Shown in pieces: positions 34,852 through 45,456 of a DNA stretch of 64,000 nt. A program made the position numbers and the translations under genes. Source of the stretch: Protopterus annectens (lineage: Eukaryota; Chordata; Ceratodontiformes; Protopteridae); the NCBI RefSeq assembly GCF_019279795.1, contig NC_056726.1, forward strand, positions 1,015,708,001 to 1,015,772,000, given 5' to 3'. The notes below the pieces were generated by a model that saw only the letters and a list, made by a program, of their open reading frames with translations, was not told where the DNA came from and ran no database searches. Within the stretch, counting starts at the first letter, position 1; the number at the start of each line of letters is the position of its first letter.

Positions 34852-35110
34852 CTTGTATGTATAAGAGTAACGTTAATACAATCATTGTTCCCAATGAATA
34901 ACATAGTACATACAATACTCACATAACATCTGTGCCATCTAAGATGGCATGTATGCTAAGAATTAAATAGTAGTCATTCACATTGTTACAGTAAAAAATT
35001 ACAGCAGCGTTATAAATAATAAGCTTTCAAGCATCAGAGTTGGCTGTAATCAAAGGTAATTAGTGGGGTGGAAGATAGGCCGAGGGTGGATGGCTGGTTG
35101 ATGTGAAGTC
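34852..35110. other. Unassigned insert inside CR1
   Basis: No motif was recognised. It may be 3' UTR of a truncated L2-type LINE continuing from the tail at 34681. Confidence 0.3.
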
Positions 35111-35487
35111 ACCCACTTTGATAGTGTGTGTCCAATTTGTGAGTCAGTTGGAAACCCATCTTACAACAAGGGGTTTATATTCAGTTTGCTAAGTTTATCG
35201 GTAATGCCCAAGTGTGGAATTGTGTTGAAAGCCTTTGCCAAGTTGAGGTATGCCATTTGCACAGATGGCCTTGGTCATGTTTTTGAAGAAATCCACCAGA
35301 TTTAACAGGCAGGATCTGCCCTTGACAAACCTGAATTGGGTTGGAACCAGGGTTTGGACATTGCCTAAGTCTTTATTTATGAGGTCCATAATGATACGTT
35401 CCATGGCCTTACAGATGAGGTCAGTCAGACTTATGGGTCTGTAATTCCCCAGGTTTGTTGCTAGGCTACCTTTGTGGATAGGGATAT

Positions 35488-35732
35488 TTTTTTATTTATT
35501 TAACATTTGTATACCGGGAAGTCCGACTTGGAACAAAGCCAGTTTTCAGTGGAGGCCCCAGGAGAAATGCTCCAGACACGTTTTTTTAATGTGGAAGGAA
35601 ACCGGAGTACCTGGAGAAAACCCACACAAATGCAGGGAGAACATGCAGATTCCACACAGAAGGCAGATTCCACACAGAAGCGGAGCACTTCCTGCTGTGA
35701 GGTAACAATGCTACTGCTGCACCACTGCACTA
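35488..35732 (-). mobile_element. V-domain SINE with L2-type 3' tail (inverted copy)
   Basis: On the minus strand it runs from a tRNA-like head (gtgcagcagtagcattgtta) through the V-domain (ggagaaaacccacacaaatg on the plus strand) to a tail with accgggaagtccgacttgga on the plus strand. This is the same tail type as the copy at 33.95 kb. A short local duplication (cagattccacacagaag) occurs at 35646-35680. It interrupts CR1 RT. Confidence 0.8.
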
Positions 35733-36910
35733 TTTGAATAACTACTGCTGTTTTTCTTTCTGTGGGAACAATGCCTTTGGTTAGGCTATGATTGAAAGGG
35801 GTACTTAATGGTGATGCTAGTTTATGTTTTGGCCCATTTAGAGGACTGCCTGGGATGCTGTCTGTTCCCATAGAGGCTGTGTTTTTTGACTTGCACAAGT
35901 CTTTAATGACCTGCTCTTCAGATATGTAAGGTGGGGGAGAATTTCAGGAGGTTTGTTATAAGTCTGGAGGGGATAAGGGAGTGAAATTTTCGCCAAACCC
36001 ATCCTCTAGCAGGTTTGCTATCTCTGTGGGATCAGTGTGTGTTTGTGATACCATTAATCACCAGTTCTGCACATGCTTGGGTCCTACCTATTTGTGCTAA
36101 GTTTATAGAGGATAAGGGAGTGAAATTTTCGCCAAGCCCATCCTCTAGCAAGTTTGCTATCTCTGTGGGGTCAGTGTGTGCGATACTGTTAGTCTATACA
36201 TAGCTGTGAAAGGCATTATGGGTATCCTTGGTTGTGCTTGCTAGGTTTTTCTCAAAGGAGCCCTTAGAGGATTTGATATGTTCTTTTATTTGCCTGTTGA
36301 GGCTGAGGAGGGTGCTTTCCATTGTTGGGTGCTCACCTTTGTTTTCTTGGACAGCAACTTTTTGCATTTATTGTAACGTTTGTTTATGCTGGAAGTCCAT
36401 CATGGTGGCTTGTTTTTATTTGGGGCTCTAACTTTGATTCTTTCTGGTCCAGCTGAGTCTACATACTTATGCAAGTGATAGTACAGGGCTTTAGTGTAAG
36501 CTTTGGTGTAGTTACCACTTCCAACTAGGTGTGGGGTTTGGAATGCATTTATAGCTTCACCTAGGATGGTATAGTTTGCCTTGGTGAAGTTTTTTAGTCT
36601 GATTTCACCCTTTGTGTGTTCTGGTGTTAGTCCCAGCTCAAAGGCAAACGATTTGTAGTCAGATTTAACTAATGAAGGTCTGACAGTTGTGGCACTGCAT
36701 CTGTTTGACATGTTAGTCAGGATAAGATCTAGTATGTTTGTTCCTCTTGTCAGGGTATGAGCAGTTTGTTCCAAGGCATTTGATTTAACAAAGTCAAGGA
36801 ACTTTTGCGCTAGTGTGTAAGGGCTAGGGTAGGTTATCCAGATTATGGTGGGGCAACTGAAATCCCCATAACCAGAGTATTAAGGAATATTTGGATTGAC
36901 TACAGTTTGG

Positions 36911-37430
36911 TCAAGTAGGCTTCATGTGTGCATCATGACCGTCATGCATATTTGCCAAAATATTTCTAAGTTTTGCAGAGTTTTTGTGTGTTGTGAACAT
37001 TTATTAGGATCAATAGGTTTTTGTGTTTTTATTTGATTGGCCTGTGGGTTTAACTTTAGAAATGTTTTTCATCTTGCTGGTATAAACTAATTATATTTTG
37101 TAAGATTCTCCTCAGAGCTTCCTTGTGCCTGTGCCTATAACATTTGTATTGCTTCTAAAACCATCTGGAAATCAGCTCATTCTACTGTGTACAGTGAGAT
37201 TATTTGGGAAGGCCTACCCCCTTAGTTTCTTAACCTTGAATTATCTTCTGTTTCTTCTCTTACTACTTAAAAAATTACACTTTATTCATCTGCTTTTACT
37301 TTATCTCTGTCTCTTCCTACTTTATTACTTTATTGTGCTTTTGCTGCTTGTTCTTACAAGTGTTCAGTTCCATTTATTCTGCTGCATTTATTAATGCTTG
37401 TTAGTAGCCTGATTAAATTGTAATTGTTAT
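36911..37430. other. Unassigned DNA
   Basis: T-rich sequence with an open frame at 37125-37394 rich in Leu and Phe. This reflects base composition rather than a recognisable protein. Confidence 0.5.
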
Positions 37431-37439
37431 TCTAAGCCT

Positions 37440-39057
37440 CTTAGTTTTGGTTTATGGATTTTGGGCTTCAGGCCAGTTATTTTGCATTAAGATTTGTGGT
37501 TTAAACTCTTGTGGCAGGAGAGGATAGCCTACAACCTTTTAAGCTGTGAATTCCTGGTTGAAGGCTTATTGTTTCTGTTATTCTGAAAGTGTCTTAGTTC
37601 TAGTTTAAACACTTGGGGTCCAAACCTGTTATTTTACAGTAGGAGGGTTGTGGTCTAGACTCTTGTGGCAGGAGAGTGTGGCCTACACCCTTCTAAGTTG
37701 GGAATTGCCTGTTTTTTGCTGTTGTGACTGTGATTTTATGCACTTTGAATTTTTAGTATGTCTGCATTTTATAGCATAGGCCAGACTCTGACTTGCTGAA
37801 TATTGAATGTTTGGTATGACTTCAGCACTAAAACTAGCTCTTCACTGAGATATGGAAAGCTCTGATGCATCCATTGCTTCCAACTAGCTATAAGTGCCTG
37901 TTTTAACCCTTATATTGCACTTTTAATTTGCATTGGCATTCTACTGTCTGTCTGAATTGTCTGAACTGTTTTCTGACACATTTTACTGTATATTGTACTA
38001 GTTCAGCTGTAGCATAGCCCAGTTCCAGTTTCCTGTTTCTGGGCCTGTTTTGTAACTTTCGAGCATGAAATTTAAGCCATATTTGATGGTGAAGGCCTTC
38101 ATGCACCCTTGAGAGAGAAGAGTGCTGTCTGGGTCCAATCTAATCATGGATAATTGGACTACAGCTCAGAGAGAATGTCCTTATTGGCTAGTTGGAGTTA
38201 AAAGGGTTATTTCTTGTTTTATTTAAGCCCCGTGTTTCTTTGCATGTAGCGCACTATCATGCACTGCCAAGTAGTGGTGGTTACTGTTGGGGTTATAGAT
38301 GTAAACATTTTGCTTGTTGAATTTTCCCTTAGCACTTTGTTTGTGGTCCTTCAGAGGTTTTTCTTGGTCCTGCTGTAATGTCAGGGGAAACACTAAGCCT
38401 AGCCTCAGAGGCATCAACACACCAATCACCCACTAGCCATTCCTAAGTGCGACCTCTTTTCCTGACCATATAAATTTACCTAACACTATGGATGGACAAT
38501 GTCCCACAGTTTCTCTCGCCAGCTTGGTCAACATGGGCATCCTGAGGCAGTGTAGCAACTGCCCCATGTTCACCGACAACCCTCTACACTTAGTCTGCAC
38601 AACTATATTAAGAACTTGGAACCCATGCTCTCTCACACACCAGTCAGTACATATGACAATGAGTGGGTTGTCAGCATGCACACCTCACTTCCTACTCCAC
38701 CCAAACCCACATCACACATACCTACATATGCGGAGGTCCTCACCGGAAATGTACCTAAACACCAGAGACCTCACAAACACAAACACAAGTATGCTACCGA
38801 TAATACTTCCTCTGCAGAACACAATACACATAATAGCTCACACACCAGTGTCTCACCTGTCAAGCCCTTAAGGCAAAACACAAAACCAGACATATTAGTT
38901 AGAGGTGATGCCATTGTGAGACACACAGATGTCCATCTCACCAGGCTGGATAAAGAAAAGGTTACAGTCAGGTGTCTGTAACATGCCAGGATCCAACATA
39001 TCAAACATGTACTCAAGTCTCTCAACAGCAGGTACTGTTATGACTCTGTTATGTCCA
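37440..39057 (+). mobile_element. CR1 5' end: 5' UTR and ORF1 start, 3' part missing
   Basis: The region 37440-37720 matches the reverse complement of the CR1 5' UTR at 31.6-32.2 kb (ttgggcttcaggccagttat; gtggcaggagag), again as two related blocks. ORF1 starts MDGQCPTVSLASLVNMGIL, followed by RQCSNCPMFTDNPLHL at 38488. It continues to LVRGDAIVRHTDVHLTRLDK, where the catalytic GDS Ser has become Ala, and breaks off at about 39057. A 5' fragment without its 3' end implies later deletion or insertion, because LINEs normally lose the 5' side. Confidence 0.8.
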
Positions 39058-39899
39058 TCAATTGCCTGATGCCTCTCCTTGGCCACTCCTACTAACTCCC
39101 ATCCTTTCCTTGGCCACTCCTACTAACCCAGGCCTTTTGTTGTGAGTACAGCTGACTGTCTCCTTGGCCACTCCTGCTAACCCCAGCCTTTTGTTGTGAG
39201 TACAGCTGACTGTCTCCTTGGCCACTCCTGCTAACCCCAGCCTTTTGTTGTGAGTACAGCTGATTGTCTCCTTGGCCACTCTTGCTAACACCAGCCTTTT
39301 GTTGTGAGTACAGCTGACTGTCTCCTTGGCCACTCCTGCTAACCCCAGCCTTTTGTTGTGAGTATAGCTGACTGTTAAACATATGACAACTTTACCTACT
39401 TAAACAATTAAACAATTAAGCAAAATACACTAACTACTACAGAGTAAAAGGCAAGGATCAAGTAATAAGAGCTGACTGTAAACGCTAACAGAGTCATCCC
39501 TAGTGTCCAACTTTCAGGCTACCTGTAGAACAGAGTGTGTGCCGTGACTTTAAGAAGCATTTTGCAAGTGATGCACATGCAGTATAAATACCAAGCACGT
39601 GCAGGCAGCAGTGCTATTTTGAGAGAACAGCCAGAGTGTGGGCATGTATGAATGTGGCAGTCAGTCTGTTTATAAGTTTAAGTTTAATTTACAAAGCCTC
39701 AATCTTGATGTGTTTGTGTACAATAAAGCTAATTGAACAGAACCCACAACTGTTCATCTGTTTTATCCTGACCAGCCAAGTGACACCCCTCTTTCTAACC
39801 TCAAGAATATACACAAACTACAGAACATACCTGCCTCCATGAAGAAAAGAATAAACCCCCAACTATCATACACAACTACCTCCCTCAACTGTACATGAC
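39058..39899 (+). other. LTR-like segment (candidate solo LTR)
   Basis: The segment starts where CR1 sequence stops. It holds tandem repeats, then a TATA box (gtataaatac, about 39582), then aataaa at about 39722, some 140 bp later. This order resembles U3-R-U5 of an LTR. I could not fix TG...CA ends or a target duplication, and no internal retroviral sequence adjoins it. Confidence 0.3.
39090..39375. repeat. 54-bp minisatellite, about five units
   Basis: The unit gtctccttggccactcctgc, then taaccccagccttttgttgt and gagtacagctgact, recurs at 39158, 39212, 39266 and 39320. The 54-bp length keeps two minus frames open, which explains repetitive open frames there. Confidence 0.95.
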
Positions 39900-40206
39900 A
39901 GATGTAAAAGAGCACTGACTTGTAGTATTTGTCCCATCATCACATACATAAGAGATAGGGAGGGTTTATTAAATGAGTAAGGCTTTTATTATACAAGGTG
40001 AAATCCTCTCCTCCCACTTCTGCCAAAAGAAAAATAAAAACAAAAAAGTAGGGCCATAAAGTCCATGTATCAGCATGCTATTATTTAGCTCCAAAACATG
40101 GGAGTAAGGAAAGAGACAGCACGCCCTGCATATACTTGCATCAGTCCAGATGTGTATGAGCAGACCCCCAAGACCTGTCAATAGAGAAAAAAAACTAATA
40201 ACCAAC
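39900..40206. other. Unassigned DNA
   Basis: Nothing recognisable before the foldback element. Confidence 0.5.
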
Positions 40207-40342
40207 GCCAATGGATGAAACCAGAAGGAAAACCGCAGCGGAGTCCAAATCCACAAAAAAACAATGTATTGTGTAGTCTATACAATAATTTTTTTTGTGG
40301 ATTTGGACTGCGCTGCTGTTTTCCTTCTGATTTCATCCATTA
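40207..40342. mobile_element. Small foldback element
   Basis: The left arm (about 40210-40262, aatggatgaaaccagaagga ...) and right arm (about 40291-40342, ... ttccttctgatttcatccat) are inverted repeats of about 52 bp around a 28-bp centre. No coding capacity. Confidence 0.75.
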
Positions 40343-40417
40343 ATAGATACAAAAAAAGTTAATTGTAATCAGTTATTACAATAACATCCTAACATAAACA
40401 TTTAAACAGGAAATACA

Positions 40418-41650
40418 ATGTTCCACCAATACATGTGGGTGAGAACTAGGTCAAGGAGGCGAGTATCACTAGTTGGTGTACAGACAAGCTTCTCCAGGGT
40501 ATTTGTGTTGACAAACTCATGTAATTTTTGTGCCTGCAAGTGTGAGATTGTGTATGATTCCCCAGTTTATACTGTATTACTTGCTGTCATCCATGTGTAT
40601 GGTGTTGGGTTGAATGGAAAGTGATTTAAGTCAATTTAAGTAAGTGAATTGGGTTTCCTAAACCATATATACCTTGCAGAGATATGGTAGGAAATTTTTC
40701 TTATGGTGAGTTGATATGGAAAAGCTGAAGTGTATCACACTGCTTGACCAGCCTTCAGGTGTGATCGTGTTTGACGTAAACTGAAACATGTCCATCTTTT
40801 GTCCTTTGCTGTGAAATAACTGTTCTAAATGAGTGAATGAAACTATAGCAGTGCACTGCTAGGCTGCTCTCCATAATGTTAAACTCTGTCTCAGTAGCTA
40901 AGCAGGTGTTTACATTCTCCAGGGTAAGAAAGTCTTGGAGAGAGTGGAGTTTTATTGTGTAGTCTCCTGGGATTGAGCAGCATCAGCTTTAGATAGTTCT
41001 GGATTGGTTGAGCTATGCTGGATGCTTTATCAGGTTGGCAATGCCTACAAAAGGCACTATGGTGATTAGCAAGGTTTTATACAGTATTCAAAAGTCTAGT
41101 GTGGCAGGTGTAGCCCATCTCAGGCAAAGCATTGTGGTCTATTAACCATATCCTCCCAGGCAGACACATATTACATGCCCTTTGAACCTGTGTGAATGAC
41201 TTCAAAAACAAAGCCAATTATTAAAATCAATAAATTTTTCTTCATATTGTGGCATCATCCTTAGGGAGGGTGCAATACTGCTCTATGTTAGGCTTATATT
41301 TGCTGGGAACACATGGTTTAAAAACTTCATTATGTGTCTCTGCATATAGTACAGGGAGGTATATCTCAAGTTATTTAGTCCCACTGTGACTATGACCAAG
41401 TCATACTGATACTTGTGGTTTAATGGCCCGAGTGCATGCATGACCTTGTCGATCCTGGTCTCTCTCCTTCCTGTGCCTGGTGAGTGTGACATTGGTGTGC
41501 CTGACAATGGAGTCTCCTATGACCACCATGATGGACTGTGTCATGGTCTGTCTTACAGACATAGCTGCAGCGACTCTGTGTTGAGCCTGAATTTATCATG
41601 GCGATTGTTGTTCTGACAGTGTGTTTTTGAGGCTGCCATCTCATCCCTGG
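40418..41650 (-). mobile_element. CR1 fragment: end of ORF1 and start of endonuclease
   Basis: The minus reading gives YDLVIVTVGLNNLRYTSLYY (esterase Asn block), LRMMPQYEEKFIDFNNW, LKLMLLN (endonuclease start) and LHEFVNTNTLEKL with LLDLVLTHM at 40430. The overlap in content with the next fragment shows two separate CR1 copies. Confidence 0.75.
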
Positions 41651-41939
41651 AAAAGGGTGTCTTTTAGTTTAACTATAGTTCTTTTCTCTGCCAGAAGACA
41701 AAGGGCTAATGGACCAGACTATCAGTAGGTCAACCTAGAGGTCAGAGTTCTATCACCCTTTGAGACATGCCATGGATGGTATTTAAACATGGGTAAAAAT
41801 ATATATTTTACCTTTGAGAAGTTCAGGGATTTGGAAAGGACCTGACTTACCAGGGTTAGAGTACACTCCAGCAGCATTGTCTTGACTAACCAAAGCTGTC
41901 TGAAAGCAACAAAACAACTTATAAATGGAGCAATATTGC

Positions 41940-43260
41940 AATAATAATGCAGTATTCAGAGAGTTCAGTCATGTCTTTCTTCATATAGTCCAGTGAGGTA
42001 CGTCAAAAGTCATTCACACTAAAATGAACTATGATGGAGTCATAACAGTACTTGTTGTTGAGAGACTTGAGTGTGTGTGTGATTAGGCAGATGCTGGCAC
42101 CTGACAGACAGCTGACTGTGACCTTCTCCCTGTCCAGCCTGGTGAGGGGGGCACCTGTGTATCTCACTATGGAGTCTCCTATGACGAATACATTAGGTGT
42201 GTTTTGCCTAAGAGGCTTATCTGGTGAGACACTATGTGTGTTGTTACATGCAGTGGTTTCTATATATGTTGAGGTGTGTGCAGATAATTTGCAATTGGGA
42301 TGTCTCTGATCTTATGGTAGGCTTCTAGTGAGTACCTCCACGTATGTGGATTTGCATGTTGTGTCCTGAACTTGTGTGAGAGGTGAAGTGCATGAGCTGG
42401 CAACCTGTGTGATGTCTTCTTTTCTGTTACATGAGAGGATTGTTTGCAAACTGATAGTATAATTACATCTGTCACATAGTGTATTTGCTTGTTTCAGGAC
42501 TAAGTGGTTGTCAGTATACATGAGGCAATTACTACGTTGCCACAGGATGCCCAAGACAATTAGGGTGGGGAGAGAAATGGTGAGAAAGTGGCCATCCATA
42601 ATGGCAGGTTTATACCATAGTACTGCCGGGGAGTGGGCTAACATTAGATCAGTTTATGATGTAGGAATAACAGAGGGGCTTATTCTGTTGACGCTTTACA
42701 CTGAAGAGCTGTGTTGATGCTGCTCAATGTGCAGTTAAGTTGTCTGCAGAGCAGCAGGAAATTTGGGAGGGTTCTACTGACAGATGTCTGGGGAAAATTT
42801 AACTTTCCAGGTGTTTGCCTCTATACAGTGCACCACTAACCCCCTTTGTGCGATGCACAGCTACACGCAAATGCAAGGCTTAAATGCAGGCGAAATTCAA
42901 CAGTTTCAAGACACACTACCAATGGGAAATCCCCAAATTGAGCCTTTCTCCAGCAGTCCCCAACTCAGATGGAACCTGAGCTACACACTTTTGGTAGAAG
43001 GTTGCAGGCAGGCCCTAGTAATGTAAGATTGCTGGTTTAGAGCACAGTGATACCAAACAGCCTAGATTCAACAAGTCTGAATCTAGCCAAAGCTATATAA
43101 GGCAGGAGTGTAGAATATCAAAGTGCAGAAAAAATGCAGACACAATCAGCATAAATGAAGCAACAATTGAAATAAATACAGTTAAGAAAGTGCAATACAG
43201 GCTTTAAAATATACTTTTCAGTTGTTTGCAGTGGATGCCTTCGATTTCAGTTTACTTTAG
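41940..43260 (-). mobile_element. CR1 5' end: 5' UTR and ORF1
   Basis: On the minus strand, 43100-42950 resembles the CR1 5' UTR (plus-strand cagcagtccccaactcagat). ORF1 follows with HFLTISLPTLIVLGIL, QRSNCLMYTDNHL, LVIGDSIVRYTGAPLTRLDR with GDS near 42170, and SVNDFRTSLDYMKKDMTEL near 41990. It ends at about 41940. Confidence 0.75.
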
Positions 43261-43448
43261 TCATGCACTCTTTTAAGAAGTATCACTAATTTTGTTAATG
43301 TTGGATACTATCAATCATACCACTTCCTCCCACATACCCACAATGCTGTGTGACTGTATATAGCTAATGTACATTAAATGTGTATACAGATGACCTGGTG
43401 TACACAACTAATTTCTGTAAAGAATGCAACATGTTTTTGCATTTTTGA

Positions 43449-43575
43449 AGGTGCATAGGTTCATAGGTAAGTCCGAAGCTAGCTGATGTTATGGGCCATT
43501 TGAAGCTTAACCAATTTCTTTTCAAAGGTGACAATCAAGCCATGTCCATTATGTCTGCTAGGTGAACACTTGAAG
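43449..43575 (-). mobile_element. tRNA-type SINE with CR1-like tail, decayed copy
   Basis: The plus strand begins with the inverted tail gcataggttcataggtaagt. Next is atgggccatttgaagcttaa, then a drifted B-box/A-box side (ggtgacaatcaagccatg, ctaggtgaacacttgaag). It aligns along its length with the copies at 25.94 and 51.47 kb. Confidence 0.6.
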
Positions 43576-43624
43576 CATTATCGTTTATTTCTTTTGTTTA
43601 AACTTGTACATAATTAAACCAAAT

Positions 43625-43628
<4 letters not shown>

Positions 43629-43686
<58 letters not shown>
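43629..43686. repeat. (TA)n microsatellite
   Basis: About 29 uninterrupted AT dinucleotides. Confidence 0.95.
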
Positions 43687-43690
<4 letters not shown>

Positions 43691-44016
43691 GCAACAATTT
43701 ATTTTGATACTGAGGGTGTGCAACTGGTGCAAGCGTACTTACAGCAGATGCCTGGGAGATGAGCTGAAGTACATCTAAAAAATGCAATGAATTGTAGTGT
43801 ATATATTACTGCATAAACAGAGAATCTGAATTCAGCTGATAGACGAATAGGACTGATGTCTGATGCAGCATTCAGCTTTACTGCCTCACAACAGCTTGTT
43901 CACTGATTCAGTTCTTGTTTGGTTTGCTTTTCTACTCATATCCCAAAAAAATGCCAATAGGTGAATTGGTCACAGTATAAATGTTTTGTGTGTATGTGTG
44001 CATGAGTGTGTATGCG

Positions 44017-44019
<3 letters not shown>

Positions 44020-44072
<53 letters not shown>
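44020..44072. repeat. (GT)n microsatellite
   Basis: About 24 GT dinucleotides, preceded by interrupted tgtg sequence from about 43989. Confidence 0.95.
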
Positions 44073-44074
<2 letters not shown>

Positions 44075-44163
44075 TGTCCCACGATTATAGACTTAAATGC
44101 CTTACGAGATTAGTTGTCTGCCTTATTCCTCCTGCTTGCCAGGACACAACCTAAGTCCCCTGT

Positions 44164-44195
<32 letters not shown>

Positions 44196-45189
44196 GCCTG
44201 AGGATCATTTAAAGTTAACAGACCAGACAGTATTTTCCTTACGTGCATTTGCAACCTTGTAAATAATACAGTTAGTGAAATACTTAGATTATTTACATTG
44301 TGTAGTACAGCCATGAACTGTGTGTGAGAAAAGAGCTGATTCTTTGTCTGTACCACAAGACAGTAATGTCGTCCTGATGGTAAAACCTGAAATACAAGTT
44401 GATGACGAATCAGTCTTTGGACAATGCACAGACTTGTAACCCTTGCAGGATAAGTAATAGTAAAAGTAAAAAATATATATAAACCATCTGTTCACAAATG
44501 TAGCATACATGGGAAATAACCATGCATTTATAATGAGATAAATAGCACACTTAAACACTTTATTTCATACATAAGCGCTTTCCCAGCAGAGAAGATGAAA
44601 TAGAGATAGAAGACATACTGATGTGCCAAGTGATTCTAAGTTATTACTAGTGAGAACAGACTTGCATAGCATTACCAAACTGTGTGAACTGGAGGACTGA
44701 CTGATAGATCTCACTTCCTAATGAATTCTTACAGAATAAGTGCTGAGAAAAAAAGAGATTCTATATAGAATATACAGTCGATGCATTTCTTAACAACAAA
44801 ATACTTAAGACTGTCTTTTTATATGAAAAGGTTACTTAATCTGTATAGTGAAAATAATTTTCATACATTATGAAATGCACACAAAAATTATTACATTTAT
44901 AAAAAGGAAAACAGAAGAATAGTTACCCAAACAGAATTAAGCAGCAGCACGCAATACATTGCTTCGTTAAGTGCTAATTAATGAAGGAGCACAGGTTCTC
45001 TGGTATTTATGTATGAGGACTGTAATTAACTCATGCAGGCAAATTGTGGAATGTAAATATCACATGAAGCCCAAACTCCAACCCTATCATTCTGTTATAC
45101 CTTGTTCTAGCTCTTATATTATTTTTTAGGGTGTATTCAATTTTTAATGGCAATAATGTAAAAAGGGTAACTAACATTTTGGACAATCT
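44073..45189. other. Unassigned DNA with poly(T) at 44168-44195
   Basis: A 28-nt T run is present. At 44573-44583, aagcgctttcc on the plus strand echoes the GAAAGCGCTT box of the hammerhead-like motifs, but the CTGANGA half is absent. No other feature is seen. Confidence 0.5.
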
Positions 45190-45456
45190 ATTAAAAATTG
45201 CACAAGTTGACTGCGATGGTGGTGCTGCGGTAGCATTGTCACCTCACAGTAAGACGTTGTCCTGTTCGATTCTCAGCTAAAGCATCTTCTGTGTGGAGAC
45301 ATGCGTGAATGGGCGTACCTTCATTGAAGGTTGTGCGTTACAGCTGGCAACTCAGTACGTAAAAATCTACTGCCAATCATTAGTGGACCGGAGTTCCGCT
45401 GTGACGACCCCTAACCGGGAAAAACTGAAAGATACAACATTAAAAATTGCACAAGT
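45190..45456 (+). mobile_element. Short V-SINE subfamily copy with 18-bp target duplication
   Basis: The body 45208-45438 is flanked by exact copies of attaaaaattgcacaagt (45190-45207 and 45439-45456). It shares with the copy at 21.95 kb the same head, the same junction gtgtggagac|atgcgtgaat that removes the V-domain, and the end gggaaaaactgaaagataca. The two are close in sequence, so they come from one source subfamily. Confidence 0.88.

Larger units (their letters stand above)
33020..36910 (-). mobile_element. Second CR1 LINE copy, interrupted by SINEs and a foldback element
   Basis: Minus strand. The 3' end begins at 33020 (gcataggatcataag, a decayed tail). RT/connecting protein is open at 33733-33278 (ending CWRDRFVSQLLPHL). 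FADD is intact at 34237-34248, FVKGRSCLLNLVDFF is near 35300, and endonuclease remnants reach about 36900 (ALAQKFLDFVKSNA-like sequence, SDYKSFAFEL). SINE insertions lie at 33949-34206 and 35488-35732. About 750 bp of foreign sequence lies at 34360-35110. A 139-bp offset duplication occurs near 35971/36110. The 5' part including ORF1 is missing. Confidence 0.85.

Noticed and set aside
37125..37394. Leu/Phe-rich open frame as a membrane protein
   Set aside because: The hydrophobic composition follows from T-rich sequence; no start context, domain or conservation can be seen.
39058..39382. Minus-strand open frames with a repeated 18-residue unit
   Set aside because: The 54-bp minisatellite keeps two frames open; there is no start context or domain.
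44560..44590. Third hammerhead-like site (GGAAAGCGCTTA on the minus strand)
   Set aside because: The CTGANGA half and a plausible stem II are missing, so only the GAAAGCGCTT-like box is shared.
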